From CAIYUC01 sp963682005 (lineage in GTDB: Bacteria > Bacteroidota > Bacteroidia > Bacteroidales > FEN-979), in NCBI GenBank assembly GCA_963682005.1, contig OY820914.1, forward strand, positions 3,844,001-3,908,000: a DNA stretch of 64,000 bases, given 5' to 3'. Shown here in pieces: positions 49,978-58,028 of this stretch (the stretch's first letter is position 1; every line of letters begins with the position of its first letter). The notes under the pieces are model-generated. The model had not been told where the DNA came from. It ran no database searches and saw only the letters and a list, made by a program, of their open reading frames with translations. The position numbers were made by a program, and so were the translations under genes.

Positions 49978-51822
49978 TCATTTAAACGTTTTGGTTAATT
50001 CGTCGAACCCGACCCTTATCAATGTAGGTTTACCATCTATCGTGCTTTCAGGTACCTTGCATGCAAAAAGGCTTTCAACAAGATTTGTCATCTCCTCTTT
50101 TTGAAGCCTGGTTCCCCTTTTTACGGCCAGGCTTTTTGAAAGGGTCATCGCTAATTTCTTTTTTGGTTCATGTTTCGGGTTGAACAGTTCTTCCCGCATA
50201 TCTTCCACCATTTTTTCTATCAATCCCGGGATATCTTCATTTCTGCATTCGGAAGGGGAGGAATTGACGAGAATTGAATTTTTTCCGAACTCTGTAATTT
50301 CGAACCCGATCTCATTAAACTCATCCAGGTGATCATGGATCAGTTCATAATCGGCAGACGTCAATGAAAGGGTAACGGGAATGAGCAATTTCTGCTTCAC
50401 CACTTCCATTTCTTCCTTCATCCCGAGATACTTTTCATAAAGGATCCTTTCATGGGCATTTTGCTGATCGATGATTACAACGCTGTTTAAAAGGTGGGTA
50501 ACCAGATAACGGTTTTGGATCTGAAATATTCCCTTTGCAACTGAACCTGTGATTTCCCCGTCGAGGGAGGAAAGAATATTATGTTCCGGAGGAATGGCTT
50601 GTTTTTGCTCATCTTTCGGAAATTTCTGAAGCGGATCATATAGTTTTTTCCAGTTATCCTGGTTGGATATTTCTCTTGAAGAGAGCGGTATTTCAGTCTG
50701 GGGCCTGACTTTTTTCTCAAACGGATTGTATTCAGGGTCTATAGTAATGGAAGGTGGTTTGATCACGTGGTCTCTTGACAGCGGAGGAAGATCCATACTT
50801 GGTTCCTGCTCGAAATCAAGGGAGGGTGTCATGCTGAACTTGCCGATCGCCTGTCTGACGGAAGAGTGGATAATGGCATAAATACTTTTGCTGTCCAGGA
50901 AATTGATCTCCGTTTTTGTCGGATGTATATTGACATCTATGGTTTTCGGATCGAGTTCCAGGTAGAGGAAATAGGTTGGAAAAGCATCTTTGGGTATCAG
51001 TTCACTGAATGCAGTTACAATGGCATGATGAAGGTAAGCACTCTTGATGAATCTGCCATTGGCGAAAAAGTATTGTTCACCCCGCGTTTTTTTAGCAAAT
51101 TCGGGTTTCCCGATAAACCCGGAAATATTAAGAATGGCAGATTCAGTTTCAGCAGGTACAAGACGCTGGTTATAATTGTTCCCCAATAATGCAACGAGTC
51201 GTTGTTTAAGGTTGGAAGGTGATACCTGGTAAAGTATTTTATCATTATTATAGAGACTGAAGGCAATGCCGGGATTGACAAGAACTACCCGAAAGAATTC
51301 ATCAATAATATTCTTTAACTCGACGGTATTGGATTTTAGAAAATTCCGACGTGCAGGGACATTAAAGAAGAGGTTTCTCACGGAGATAGAGGTGCCTTCA
51401 GGACAGGCTACCGGTAGTTGTGATTGGAATTCGGATCCTTCGATCTTTACCGTTGTCCCGATTTCATCCTCGATACGTCGAGTTTTCAATTCGACATGTG
51501 CTATGGAGGCAATGGAAGCCAGCGCTTCTCCACGGAAACCAAGTGTCCGGATAGACAAAAGGTCGTTTGCTGTCTTGATCTTGGAAGTGGCATGCCGTTC
51601 AAAGCACATCCGGGCATCCCTTTCTGACATGCCACAACCGTTATCGATCACCTGGATCAGGCTTTTACCTGCCTCGCGGATGATAAGTTTAATTGAATCT
51701 GCTCCTGAATCAACAGCATTCTCAAGCAGTTCCTTGACTGCCGAGGCCGGACGTTGCACAACTTCTCCTGCAGCAATTTGATTTGCAACTGATTCTGGCA
51801 ATAACCGAATTAGATCAGACAT
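49978..51822 (-). CDS. mutL: DNA mismatch repair protein MutL
   Basis: 614 residues. GHKL ATPase N-domain with NQIAAGEVVQRPASAVKELL, IDNGCGM and TLGFRGEALASIASIA; a central linker; and a dimerisation C-domain. The endonuclease metal motif DQHAxxER of many bacterial MutLs reads DQQNAHERILYE here, and the C-terminal tail CKVPESTIDGKPTLI lacks the His of the CxPHGRPT-like motif, so nicking activity is doubtful; this state is frequent in Bacteroidota as far as I recall. A CAAAAATA element (TATTTTTG on the minus strand) ends 5 bp from the ATG, so the mRNA may be nearly leaderless. Confidence 0.96.
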   Translation of the reverse strand: MSDLIRLLPESVANQIAAGEVVQRPASAVKELLENAVDSGADSIKLIIREAGKSLIQVIDNGCGMSERDARMCFERHATSKIKTANDLLSIRTLGFRGEALASIASIAHVELKTRRIEDEIGTTVKIEGSEFQSQLPVACPEGTSISVRNLFFNVPARRNFLKSNTVELKNIIDEFFRVVLVNPGIAFSLYNNDKILYQVSPSNLKQRLVALLGNNYNQRLVPAETESAILNISGFIGKPEFAKKTRGEQYFFANGRFIKSAYLHHAIVTAFSELIPKDAFPTYFLYLELDPKTIDVNIHPTKTEINFLDSKSIYAIIHSSVRQAIGKFSMTPSLDFEQEPSMDLPPLSRDHVIKPPSITIDPEYNPFEKKVRPQTEIPLSSREISNQDNWKKLYDPLQKFPKDEQKQAIPPEHNILSSLDGEITGSVAKGIFQIQNRYLVTHLLNSVVIIDQQNAHERILYEKYLGMKEEMEVVKQKLLIPVTLSLTSADYELIHDHLDEFNEIGFEITEFGKNSILVNSSPSECRNEDIPGLIEKMVEDMREELFNPKHEPKKKLAMTLSKSLAVKRGTRLQKEEMTNLVESLFACKVPESTIDGKPTLIRVGFDELTKTFK

Positions 51823-51826
51823 GTCA

Positions 51827-51834
51827 CAAAAATA
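51827..51834 (-). promoter_or_regulatory. -7 promoter element (TATTTTTG) for mutL
   Basis: TAnnTTTG match on the minus strand with only 4 bp between it and the mutL ATG. Confidence 0.5.
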
Positions 51835-51885
51835 CCGATAATTCTTTTACTATTTGGCTGGTACTCCCGTTATTTACGGAATTTG

Positions 51886-51893
51886 TACATTTG
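51886..51893 (+). promoter_or_regulatory. -7 promoter element (TACATTTG) for the GroES-like gene
   Basis: TAnnTTTG match 18 bp upstream of ATG 51912, supporting that start rather than the 43-residue-longer one at 51783 inside mutL. Confidence 0.6.
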
Positions 51894-51911
51894 ACACACA
51901 TATTGAAACCT

Positions 51912-52295
51912 ATGAATGCTGATACTGAAAAGAACCTCCAAAAGATCATCGTTGTTGGCGACAGGGTTTTGATCAGCCCGAAGAAGTTGAGCAGCAAATC
52001 AAAAAGCGGTCTTTATCTTCCGCCCGGTTATCAGGAAAAGGAGGAGGTACAGACTGGTTATGTTGTAAAATGCGGGCCTGGTTACCCGATCCCGATGCCT
52101 GCCGATGATGTTGATGATACCTGGAAAAACAAGGAGGATCATATAAAATATATCCCATTGCAGGTTAAGGAAGGAGATCTTGCGCTTTTTCTGCAACGAG
52201 GCGCGACTGAGATCGTTTACAATGACCAGAAATACTATATCGTTCCCCAGGGATCCATCCTGCTGATCGAACGGGATGAGTCGCTTTTTGATTAA
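51912..52295 (+). CDS. GroES-like co-chaperonin family protein
   Basis: 127 residues. Cpn10 fold: KIIVVGDRVLISPKK at the start, LYLPPGYQEKEEVQTGYVVKCGPG as the mobile-loop and roof region, and EGDLALFLQRGATEIVYNDQKYYIVPQGSILLI at the end. It is longer than canonical GroES (about 95) with an insertion around 65-90. No groEL is adjacent. This divergent GroES-like form is common as a second copy in Bacteroidota; partner unknown. Divergent from mutL. Confidence 0.85.
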   Translation: MNADTEKNLQKIIVVGDRVLISPKKLSSKSKSGLYLPPGYQEKEEVQTGYVVKCGPGYPIPMPADDVDDTWKNKEDHIKYIPLQVKEGDLALFLQRGATEIVYNDQKYYIVPQGSILLIERDESLFD

Positions 52296-52486
52296 GGGTC
52301 AGGGTTTCAATTTCCAGGTGGCCAGAAATTCTGTTTTTCAGTTCAATGAAGCCCATGGTTTGCTGGTTGGGAATGGACAATATAAAAACCACAAAGGCAC
52401 AAAGACGCATAAGTTCTTAACAGATATCAAGTTCTTAAACATCTTTCCGCCCTGGCGGTCAAAAAGGATTTTTTTCGCGGTCTTTA
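52296..52486. other. Intergenic region with short direct repeats
   Basis: Contains ACAAAGG/CACAAAG-type steps (about 52391-52410) and two copies of AAGTTCTTAA (about 52411 and 52430). No gene supported; possibly a decayed short repeat array. Confidence 0.35.
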
Positions 52487-53047
52487 TTAAAGACGGCTTT
52501 TGTCAAGTACAGGAAACCTCATTCCTGCAAGGTAGAATGCCCCAAAGAAGAGGGCGCTGAAGAATGTTGTCCCAAGGAGGTCATTCATAAAGAATGAGAT
52601 CCCGTTTAACGAATCATTAAAGAATGCCAGGCCGGCGATATAACAAGTCATCAATCCTGCAAAAGTATGCGGATAGAAAGGACTTGCAAGCCACGCCGAA
52701 AAGTTGGTGATCACGAAAAAGATCACCGACGAGGAGAGTGCCGCAACAAATACGGACCCCGGGCTGACACGTCTTTTGATCGACATTCCGATCAGTACTG
52801 TAATGGCAAAACTCAGATACACCGCAGGTATATTTGCGTGGAAACCAATAATCATATCACTGATGAACATCGTGATGATCGGAATGGCAAAAGCATATTG
52901 CTTTTTGTCAAAATTGGTTCCCGCAAACAAGGCCATCGCCGCAACCGGCGTAAAATTAGGCCAATGCGGTAGCAACCTGAGCAAGGCCGCGGCTACAATG
53001 ACTGAAAGTACAACAATAAATCTTGGATTTAGATTTCTATATTTCAT
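52487..53047 (-). CDS. DUF6580 family putative membrane transport protein
   Basis: 186 residues with about five or six transmembrane segments. Hallmarks are RLLPHWPNFTPVAAMALFAG near the N-terminus and FFVITNFSAWLAS with YPHTFAGLMTCYIAGLAFF later. The family is annotated as putative transport proteins and resembles ECF-type S-components in size and topology; substrate unknown. No ABC genes or riboswitch nearby. A TATTTTTG promoter element is at 53071-53078 on the minus strand. Confidence 0.8.
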   Translation of the reverse strand: MKYRNLNPRFIVVLSVIVAAALLRLLPHWPNFTPVAAMALFAGTNFDKKQYAFAIPIITMFISDMIIGFHANIPAVYLSFAITVLIGMSIKRRVSPGSVFVAALSSSVIFFVITNFSAWLASPFYPHTFAGLMTCYIAGLAFFNDSLNGISFFMNDLLGTTFFSALFFGAFYLAGMRFPVLDKSRL

Positions 53048-53070
53048 TTTTATTTATGGTATAAGTATTA

Positions 53071-53078
53071 CAAAAATA
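53071..53078 (-). promoter_or_regulatory. -7 promoter element (TATTTTTG) for the DUF6580 gene
   Basis: TAnnTTTG match on the minus strand, 23 bp upstream of the ATG. Confidence 0.4.
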
Positions 53079-53121
53079 GTAAATGATTTTTATTTTCGAC
53101 AAGATTTTCTTAAATTGTTGT

Positions 53122-53129
53122 TATTTTTG
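53122..53129 (+). promoter_or_regulatory. -7 promoter element (TATTTTTG) for the amidohydrolase
   Basis: TAnnTTTG match 31 bp upstream of ATG 53161. Confidence 0.45.
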
Positions 53130-53160
53130 GTAGTTCCTGTTGATAAAAACGGAAATTGTG

Positions 53161-54801
53161 ATGGTTAAAACATGGATTCCAATATTCCTGCTCGCCTTTG
53201 AATTAAATGGTTTCAGTCAGATGAAAGAAAAAACAGACCTGTTGATCATCAATGCACGAATATATTGTGTTGATAAGGATTTTACCATTACAGATGGTGT
53301 TGCGATCAAAGACGGAAAATTTATCAGGACCGGGAAAACCGGCGACCTGTTGAAATTGTTTTCACCTGAAAAGATTATTGATGCGAAGGGCCAGTTCATT
53401 TACCCGGGATTTATTGATGCACACAGCCATTTTTACGGTTATAGCATGGGTTTGCAGCAGGTCGATCTTACAGGGACAACCTCTTTCGGGGAAGTGCTTG
53501 AACGATTAACGCTGCATCAAAAAGACCTTCCAGGTAAATGGTTGACCGGAAGGGGGTGGGATCAGAACCTGTGGAAGAAGAAGGAGTTTCCTGACAGAAG
53601 AAAGCTGGATGAACTCTTTCCTGACAGACCTGTCGTGCTAACCCGGATTGACGGGCATGTTGTTCTTGCAAATGGAACCGCTCTTAGCGCCGGTGGGATA
53701 ACCACATCTGCCTGGGGAAACAAACAGGAAATTGAAGCATTGAATGGATGGGAGACGGGTATTCTGAGTGAAAATGCTGCAGATAAAATGAGGAAAACCA
53801 TTCCCTCTCCATCTCCTGATATTATTCAAACCCTTCTCAGGAAAGCCCAGGACAATTGTTTTGCTGCCGGACTGACAAGAGTTTCCGATGCAGGTCTTGA
53901 ATATGACAAAGTAAAGCTGATCGATTCGCTTCAGAAAGCAGGAGTACTTAAGATAAGGATCTATGCAATGCTGGAACCGACTGTTGGGAATATCCGGAAT
54001 TTTGTTGTAAAAGGAAAATACCTGACACCCGAATTGAGTGTCAGATCTTTAAAATTGTATATTGATGGCAGCCTTGGATCGAGAACCGCATTGCTGAAGA
54101 AATCATATGCTGATGATCCTTCCAAAACAGGCATCCTGGTAACCCCTGTGGATTCTGTCAGGGAGATTTGTTCAATCGCGCTGGATAACGGTTACCAGGT
54201 CAATACCCATGCGATCGGCGATTCTGCAGTCAACATCATCCTTAACATATACAAGGATTTTCTGAAGGGGCAGAACGATCTGCGATGGCGTGTCGAACAT
54301 TCCCAGGTAGTTGACCCGGCTGATCTTCACTATTACAGGGATTATTCAATCATTCCATCCGTACAAACCACACATGCAACATCTGATATGCGATGGGCTG
54401 GCGAACGTCTCGGCCCTGAACGGGTGAAGAGTGCATATGCATATAAATCACTGCTGGAACAAAACGGCTGGATCATAAACGGGACGGATTTCCCGATCGA
54501 GAAGATAGATCCCATCCTCACCTTTTATGCTGCAACAGCACGAAAGGACATTAACGGTTACCCGGACGGAGGATTTCAGACGGAGAACTCACTGAGCCGG
54601 GAGGAAGCATTGCGATCCATCACGATCTGGGCAGCTAAAGGATGCTTTGAAGAAACCGCATCAGGAAGTATTGAAGCGGGAAAGCAAGCGGATTTTGTCA
54701 TTCTCGACAAAGACATCATGGAAATCCCATTATCTGAAATTCCATCGGTGATGGTTTTGAAGACGTTTGTCGGAGGTATTGAGGTTTTTGGCAGGAAGTA
54801 G
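53161..54801 (+). CDS. Amidohydrolase (YtcJ-like, amidohydrolase_3 family)
   Basis: 546 residues. A short signal-like N-terminus (MVKTWIPIFLLAFELNGFSQ) is followed by the composite beta-sandwich/TIM-barrel of the amidohydrolase superfamily: GFIDAHSHFYGY (metal HxH), LYIDGSLGSRTALL, NTHAIGDSAVN, RVEHSQVVDP, and NGTDFPIEKIDP (metal Asp). YtcJ-like enzymes hydrolyse amide or cyclic amide bonds; the natural substrate is not predictable. ATG 53161 is preferred over TTG 53140. The stop codon lies at the start of a heptamer array. Confidence 0.9.
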   Translation: MVKTWIPIFLLAFELNGFSQMKEKTDLLIINARIYCVDKDFTITDGVAIKDGKFIRTGKTGDLLKLFSPEKIIDAKGQFIYPGFIDAHSHFYGYSMGLQQVDLTGTTSFGEVLERLTLHQKDLPGKWLTGRGWDQNLWKKKEFPDRRKLDELFPDRPVVLTRIDGHVVLANGTALSAGGITTSAWGNKQEIEALNGWETGILSENAADKMRKTIPSPSPDIIQTLLRKAQDNCFAAGLTRVSDAGLEYDKVKLIDSLQKAGVLKIRIYAMLEPTVGNIRNFVVKGKYLTPELSVRSLKLYIDGSLGSRTALLKKSYADDPSKTGILVTPVDSVREICSIALDNGYQVNTHAIGDSAVNIILNIYKDFLKGQNDLRWRVEHSQVVDPADLHYYRDYSIIPSVQTTHATSDMRWAGERLGPERVKSAYAYKSLLEQNGWIINGTDFPIEKIDPILTFYAATARKDINGYPDGGFQTENSLSREEALRSITIWAAKGCFEETASGSIEAGKQADFVILDKDIMEIPLSEIPSVMVLKTFVGGIEVFGRK

Positions 54802-54856
54802 GAGGTCGGAGGCCAGAGGTCAGAGGTCAGAGGTCAGAGGATGGAAAATGGAATGG
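54794..54856. repeat. Heptamer array (AGAGGTC, 9 units) overlapping a stop codon
   Basis: GGAAGTA, GGAGGTC, GGAGGCC, AGAGGTC x3, AGAGGAT, GGAAAAT, GGAATGG. The first units overlap the amidohydrolase stop codon (54799-54801). Confidence 0.92.
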
Positions 54857-54890
54857 ACCTCCTTTAATTGAAGATGTGTCATGGAGGTAT

Positions 54891-54927
54891 AAAAAAAAGG
54901 CCCTGCGGTTAACCGGAGGGCCTTTTT
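54891..54927. terminator. Bidirectional terminator
   Basis: Long hairpin with arms GGCCCTGCGGTT/AACCGGAGGGCC (54899-54922), flanked by A8 and T5, between the convergent amidohydrolase and secreted-protein genes. Confidence 0.92.
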
Positions 54928-54948
54928 CCTGGTCTGAATTCCAGCCGG

Positions 54949-55569
54949 TTATTTTTTAAACACATTTTTTGCTAGAAACTTGCCGAGTTCTTCTCCAGCA
55001 TTGTCGTATGCGCTCTGGATCCGTCCCCCGGTATCATAGTCATAACCCATCATACTGGAACTCTGAACATTTTTCATTTCAATTGTTGCAAGGACCGTTG
55101 AAGGATTCGCCTTTTCAACGAGATCAATCATCAATGTCACATTTGCATTCTTCCGGGGTCCAACCACGGCATTGAAGCCAGGCTCAGTAAATACTGTATG
55201 GACCAGAAGCGTGTATGTTGCGTTTTCTGCGTTTTCCTGGGATTTAACATCAAACTTCTTCAGTACATCATTGAGTTTGCCTTCAAACATAGGCTGGAAC
55301 CGCTTATCCCGGTCACTGGTCCATTTCCCAGCCCATTCATCTCCGGTACCGGCCTTCTTCTTGTTCATCTCTTCCACCTTGCTCTTCACATAATCCTGTT
55401 CATTCTTGAATTTACCAACAGCCATGTTGGAATAATCATAAATGAGGTTTATGGAGGTCTGACCTTTCAGTTTTTTCACATCTCCTGACTTAAGTTTGCA
55501 CTGGGCAGGCAATTCTGTTGAGAAAAGGATCAGTGATCCAAGGATTACCGGCATTAATATTTTTTTCAT
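54949..55569 (-). CDS. Secreted hypothetical protein
   Basis: 206 residues with signal peptide MKKILMPVILGSLILFSTEL (cleavage near PAQ/C). The mature part has a QTSINLIYDYSNMAVGKF start, a Lys-rich helical middle and a C-terminal mixed alpha/beta region (YTLLVHTVFTEPGFNAVVGP, then VLATIEMKNVQSSS and AGEELGKFLAKNVFKK) that resembles small periplasmic proteins assembling with or near outer membrane lipoproteins. I do not recognise the family. It has a TAAATTTG promoter element at 55614-55621. Confidence 0.7.
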   Translation of the reverse strand: MKKILMPVILGSLILFSTELPAQCKLKSGDVKKLKGQTSINLIYDYSNMAVGKFKNEQDYVKSKVEEMNKKKAGTGDEWAGKWTSDRDKRFQPMFEGKLNDVLKKFDVKSQENAENATYTLLVHTVFTEPGFNAVVGPRKNANVTLMIDLVEKANPSTVLATIEMKNVQSSSMMGYDYDTGGRIQSAYDNAGEELGKFLAKNVFKK

Positions 55570-55613
55570 GACAATAAAGATTTAAGATTACTAACACGAT
55601 AAAATTTCGTCAG

Positions 55614-55621
55614 CAAATTTA
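55614..55621 (-). promoter_or_regulatory. -7 promoter element (TAAATTTG)
   Basis: TAnnTTTG match on the minus strand, 44 bp upstream of the secreted-protein start and after the ligase stop. Confidence 0.45.
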
Positions 55622-55650
55622 GACTTATTCTAAATAATAACAAAGTATTC

Positions 55651-56973
55651 TCAGGATTTTTTTGAGCGGGACCGGTTGTCGATGAATTTTATGATCTTCC
55701 TGCTCGTTTCCGGGAACTGGATTTTCTGGATGTATTGAACAGATTCGAATTTCAGAAGCGGGGCAACCCTGAGTTTTGCTCGAAAGTGGTCTTTGATGTC
55801 TTTTTCCCTCTCTTCGATCGGTTGATCACTTCCAACATGAATAAGGATCTCATCTGTTCCGATCGTGTTTGTAAAAACTTCAACAACATAGTTCCTGATG
55901 AAGGGTATATTATCAAGGATATCATAGAAAGCAGGAGGATACAGTGTTGTTCCCTTATACTTGATCATCTGCTTTTTCCTTCCGATGACTGGTCCCAGCC
56001 GCATCGTTGTTCGACCACATTTGCAGGGTTCCGTATAGTGAAAGCAGACATCGCCGGTCTTAAAACGCAATAACGGCATTCCCTCCACCCCTAGGGTTGT
56101 AATGGTGACTTCCCCGGGTTCATCATCGGCTACAGGCTTATCGTTTTCATCCAAAAATTCAACGATGATCAGTTCCGGGTGATGGTGACCCCCTTTGCCT
56201 TCGCCGCATTCAGTGAAAGAAGTGCCCATCTCGGTGGATGCATAAGTGGAATACAGCTTGATCGGCCATTTCTCAGTGATCCTCCTCCCAAGCGTATTCA
56301 GGGAAAGGTTGGTGTTCCTCAGCGGTTCCCCGATGCAAACAGCCTTTCTGATACTGCTGTTGCGATAGTCGATGCCGTGCATTTCGGCGTATTCAATGAT
56401 CTTCAGGATAAAAGAAGGAACAGCAATGATTGCATCCGGATGAATCCGATTGATCGTATCCCACTGAAATTCGGGTATGCCATTACCCACGCGCACAATG
56501 CTTGCCCCAAGTTTCCTGATACCAAGAAAGTATGCCAGTCCGGCCATGAACCGCCTGTCGATTGTTGTCATCAACTGGTATATTTCATGAGGAGAACCGT
56601 CTGCACAATAGAAGGAAATAGCCTCATTGTAAGCAAGCCGTTCAAGGTCCCTGTCTGTCATGGCAAATGTAACAGGGTCTCCCATGGTACCGGAAGTAGT
56701 GATGTAATCGATGATCATTTCCTTCGGTACGCAGATGAAATCCGTATTCATGGACTGAAGGTGATCCTTTGTGGTTACGGGTATCTGTTCAAGGTCTTTC
56801 AGGCTTTTTATCAATGAGATATCAATCTTATTCTTTGAAAATAATCCTGAATAAAACCTCGAATGGTCTTTAAGATAGCGTAAAAGAACTTTAAGTTTTT
56901 TTTCCTGGAAAGCAGTTATCTGTTTTACTGATCTTCGTTCAACTTCCGGGAAATATTCGGAATGGAATGCCAT
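55651..56973 (-). CDS. PaaK-like (phenylacetate-CoA ligase family) AMP-forming ligase
   Basis: 440 residues. ANL-superfamily adenylating enzyme of the PaaK branch: P-loop-like ITTSGTMGDPVTFA, acyl-adenylate motif YASTEMGTSF, the zinc-like CGEGKGGHHHPE and CKCGRTT Cys/His clusters, RFKTGDVC, and a C-terminal subdomain with GRKKQMIKYKGTTLYPPA carrying the hinge. It activates a carboxylic acid with ATP and transfers it to CoA or a carrier-protein thiol. It is the last gene of the operon containing the ACP and the BtrH-like transferase, so loading of that ACP is the likely job (inference); the acid is unknown. Confidence 0.9.
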   Translation of the reverse strand: MAFHSEYFPEVERRSVKQITAFQEKKLKVLLRYLKDHSRFYSGLFSKNKIDISLIKSLKDLEQIPVTTKDHLQSMNTDFICVPKEMIIDYITTSGTMGDPVTFAMTDRDLERLAYNEAISFYCADGSPHEIYQLMTTIDRRFMAGLAYFLGIRKLGASIVRVGNGIPEFQWDTINRIHPDAIIAVPSFILKIIEYAEMHGIDYRNSSIRKAVCIGEPLRNTNLSLNTLGRRITEKWPIKLYSTYASTEMGTSFTECGEGKGGHHHPELIIVEFLDENDKPVADDEPGEVTITTLGVEGMPLLRFKTGDVCFHYTEPCKCGRTTMRLGPVIGRKKQMIKYKGTTLYPPAFYDILDNIPFIRNYVVEVFTNTIGTDEILIHVGSDQPIEEREKDIKDHFRAKLRVAPLLKFESVQYIQKIQFPETSRKIIKFIDNRSRSKKS

Positions 56974-56987
56974 TTTCTGTCAGGTCT

Positions 56988-57677
56988 TTAGAGTTTAAAC
57001 CCGAAAAGGACTCTGAATGTTGATACATCAACATTATGCGGCGGATTTGAACTATCCAGGTTATCAAAGGTGACCTTTCCGAAGTTATACTCAAATGAGA
57101 ACATCATCAGCCGGTATTCGATATTCAGGTTTATTTCATTCTGAAAAAGGTTCTTTCCCCATTCGTCGAAGTATTTATCATTTCCAATGTGACGGTTGAA
57201 AGCAAGAACAGCATTTATTTTATACGACACATCAATGATCAGTTTATCGACAGGGTTCACAGAGATAATTGGCCCGAATTTCTGTCCGACAAAATAATAC
57301 CAATATTGCATTTTATTACCTGACCTTACTGAATCGGTTTTGTTCGGGTTGAACCAGAACGACAGGAAAGACGCGTCAATTCCTGCCCTCAGGTATTTGT
57401 TGGCAAATGAGGGTCCCAGGTAGATCAGGTAACCCATTTCCATGACACCACCGGTCAATGCCCGTTCATAATAGTAGTTGTTATTGGTAGTTGGTTCAGT
57501 AATTACCTGTAAAGACCTGAAATTACCGACTGGTATTACCGGCCCAACCCGGAAATAATAACCGGTTGCAATCTGATTTTCCCTTGTGGCTTTTACTTCC
57601 GGGGCAGAGTCCTGGCTGAAAGAAGTCAGTGAGGAAATGAATAAGGTAAGGCAGAGAAGGGGCAGGGATTTTTTCAT
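56988..57677 (-). CDS. Outer membrane beta-barrel protein of the BtrH/ACP operon
   Basis: 229 residues. Signal peptide MKKSLPLLCLTLFISSLTSF, then barrel-like strands (GYYFRVGPVIPVGNFR, YLRAGIDASFLSFWF, YRLMMFSFEYNFG) ending in FRVLFGFKL, a terminal strand with C-terminal Leu. No known family. It lies between the ACP and ligase genes with a 53-bp and 14-bp spacer and has its own TAAATTTG element (57707-57714). It may help place the operon's product in the outer membrane, but this is conjecture. Confidence 0.7.
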   Translation of the reverse strand: MKKSLPLLCLTLFISSLTSFSQDSAPEVKATRENQIATGYYFRVGPVIPVGNFRSLQVITEPTTNNNYYYERALTGGVMEMGYLIYLGPSFANKYLRAGIDASFLSFWFNPNKTDSVRSGNKMQYWYYFVGQKFGPIISVNPVDKLIIDVSYKINAVLAFNRHIGNDKYFDEWGKNLFQNEINLNIEYRLMMFSFEYNFGKVTFDNLDSSNPPHNVDVSTFRVLFGFKL

Positions 57678-57706
57678 GCAGCGAAAGTTTTAGTGTTCCG
57701 TATTTC

Positions 57707-57714
57707 CAAATTTA
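57707..57714 (-). promoter_or_regulatory. Internal -7 promoter element (TAAATTTG)
   Basis: TAnnTTTG match on the minus strand in the ACP to beta-barrel spacer, 29 bp before the beta-barrel ATG. Confidence 0.4.
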
Positions 57715-57730
57715 GCAATAAATAGTTTTG

Positions 57731-58021
57731 TTAATTGTGATTTTCTTTCATCCGTTCGGCTTCAATAAATTCAGCAATGCTATTCACAGATCTCAGGGTA
57801 TACCTGGCTGTGTTCTGGTCTGCTATCCTCACATTGAAGTTCCTTTGAATGGCCATGATGATCTCCAGGGCATCTACCGAATCAAGGGTGAGGGCGTTAC
57901 CTCCTCCGAAAAGAGGCGTTTCATCGTCCACTTCTTCCGGAGTAACATCTGTAATGTTCAACGTGTCAATGATCAGCTTTTTGATCTGCATTTTAAGATC
58001 TGCAGCGAGTATTTCTGTCAT
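57731..58021 (-). CDS. Acyl carrier protein
   Basis: 96 residues, acidic four-helix carrier. The phosphopantetheine site is Ser48 in ALTLDSVDALEI (DSV instead of the usual DSL/DSM). DETPLFGGGNALTLDSVDAL and FNVRIADQNTARYTLRSVNS are like those of carrier proteins found beside BtrH-like genes rather than the fatty-acid ACP. It lies 7 bp after the BtrH-like gene. It presumably holds the acyl group that the PaaK-like ligase loads and the BtrH-like protein passes on. No phosphopantetheinyl transferase is in the window. Confidence 0.93.
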   Translation of the reverse strand: MTEILAADLKMQIKKLIIDTLNITDVTPEEVDDETPLFGGGNALTLDSVDALEIIMAIQRNFNVRIADQNTARYTLRSVNSIAEFIEAERMKENHN

Positions 58022-58028
58022 ATGAGAA

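Noticed and set aside
51783..51911. 43-residue N-terminal extension of the GroES-like protein
   Set aside because: It lies inside mutL and upstream of a good promoter element; the Cpn10 domain starts after the ATG at 51912.
52276..52560. 94-residue frame containing NHKGTKTHK-like sequence
   Set aside because: It overlaps the GroES-like gene end and the DUF6580 gene and translates a repeat-like spacer; no family signature.
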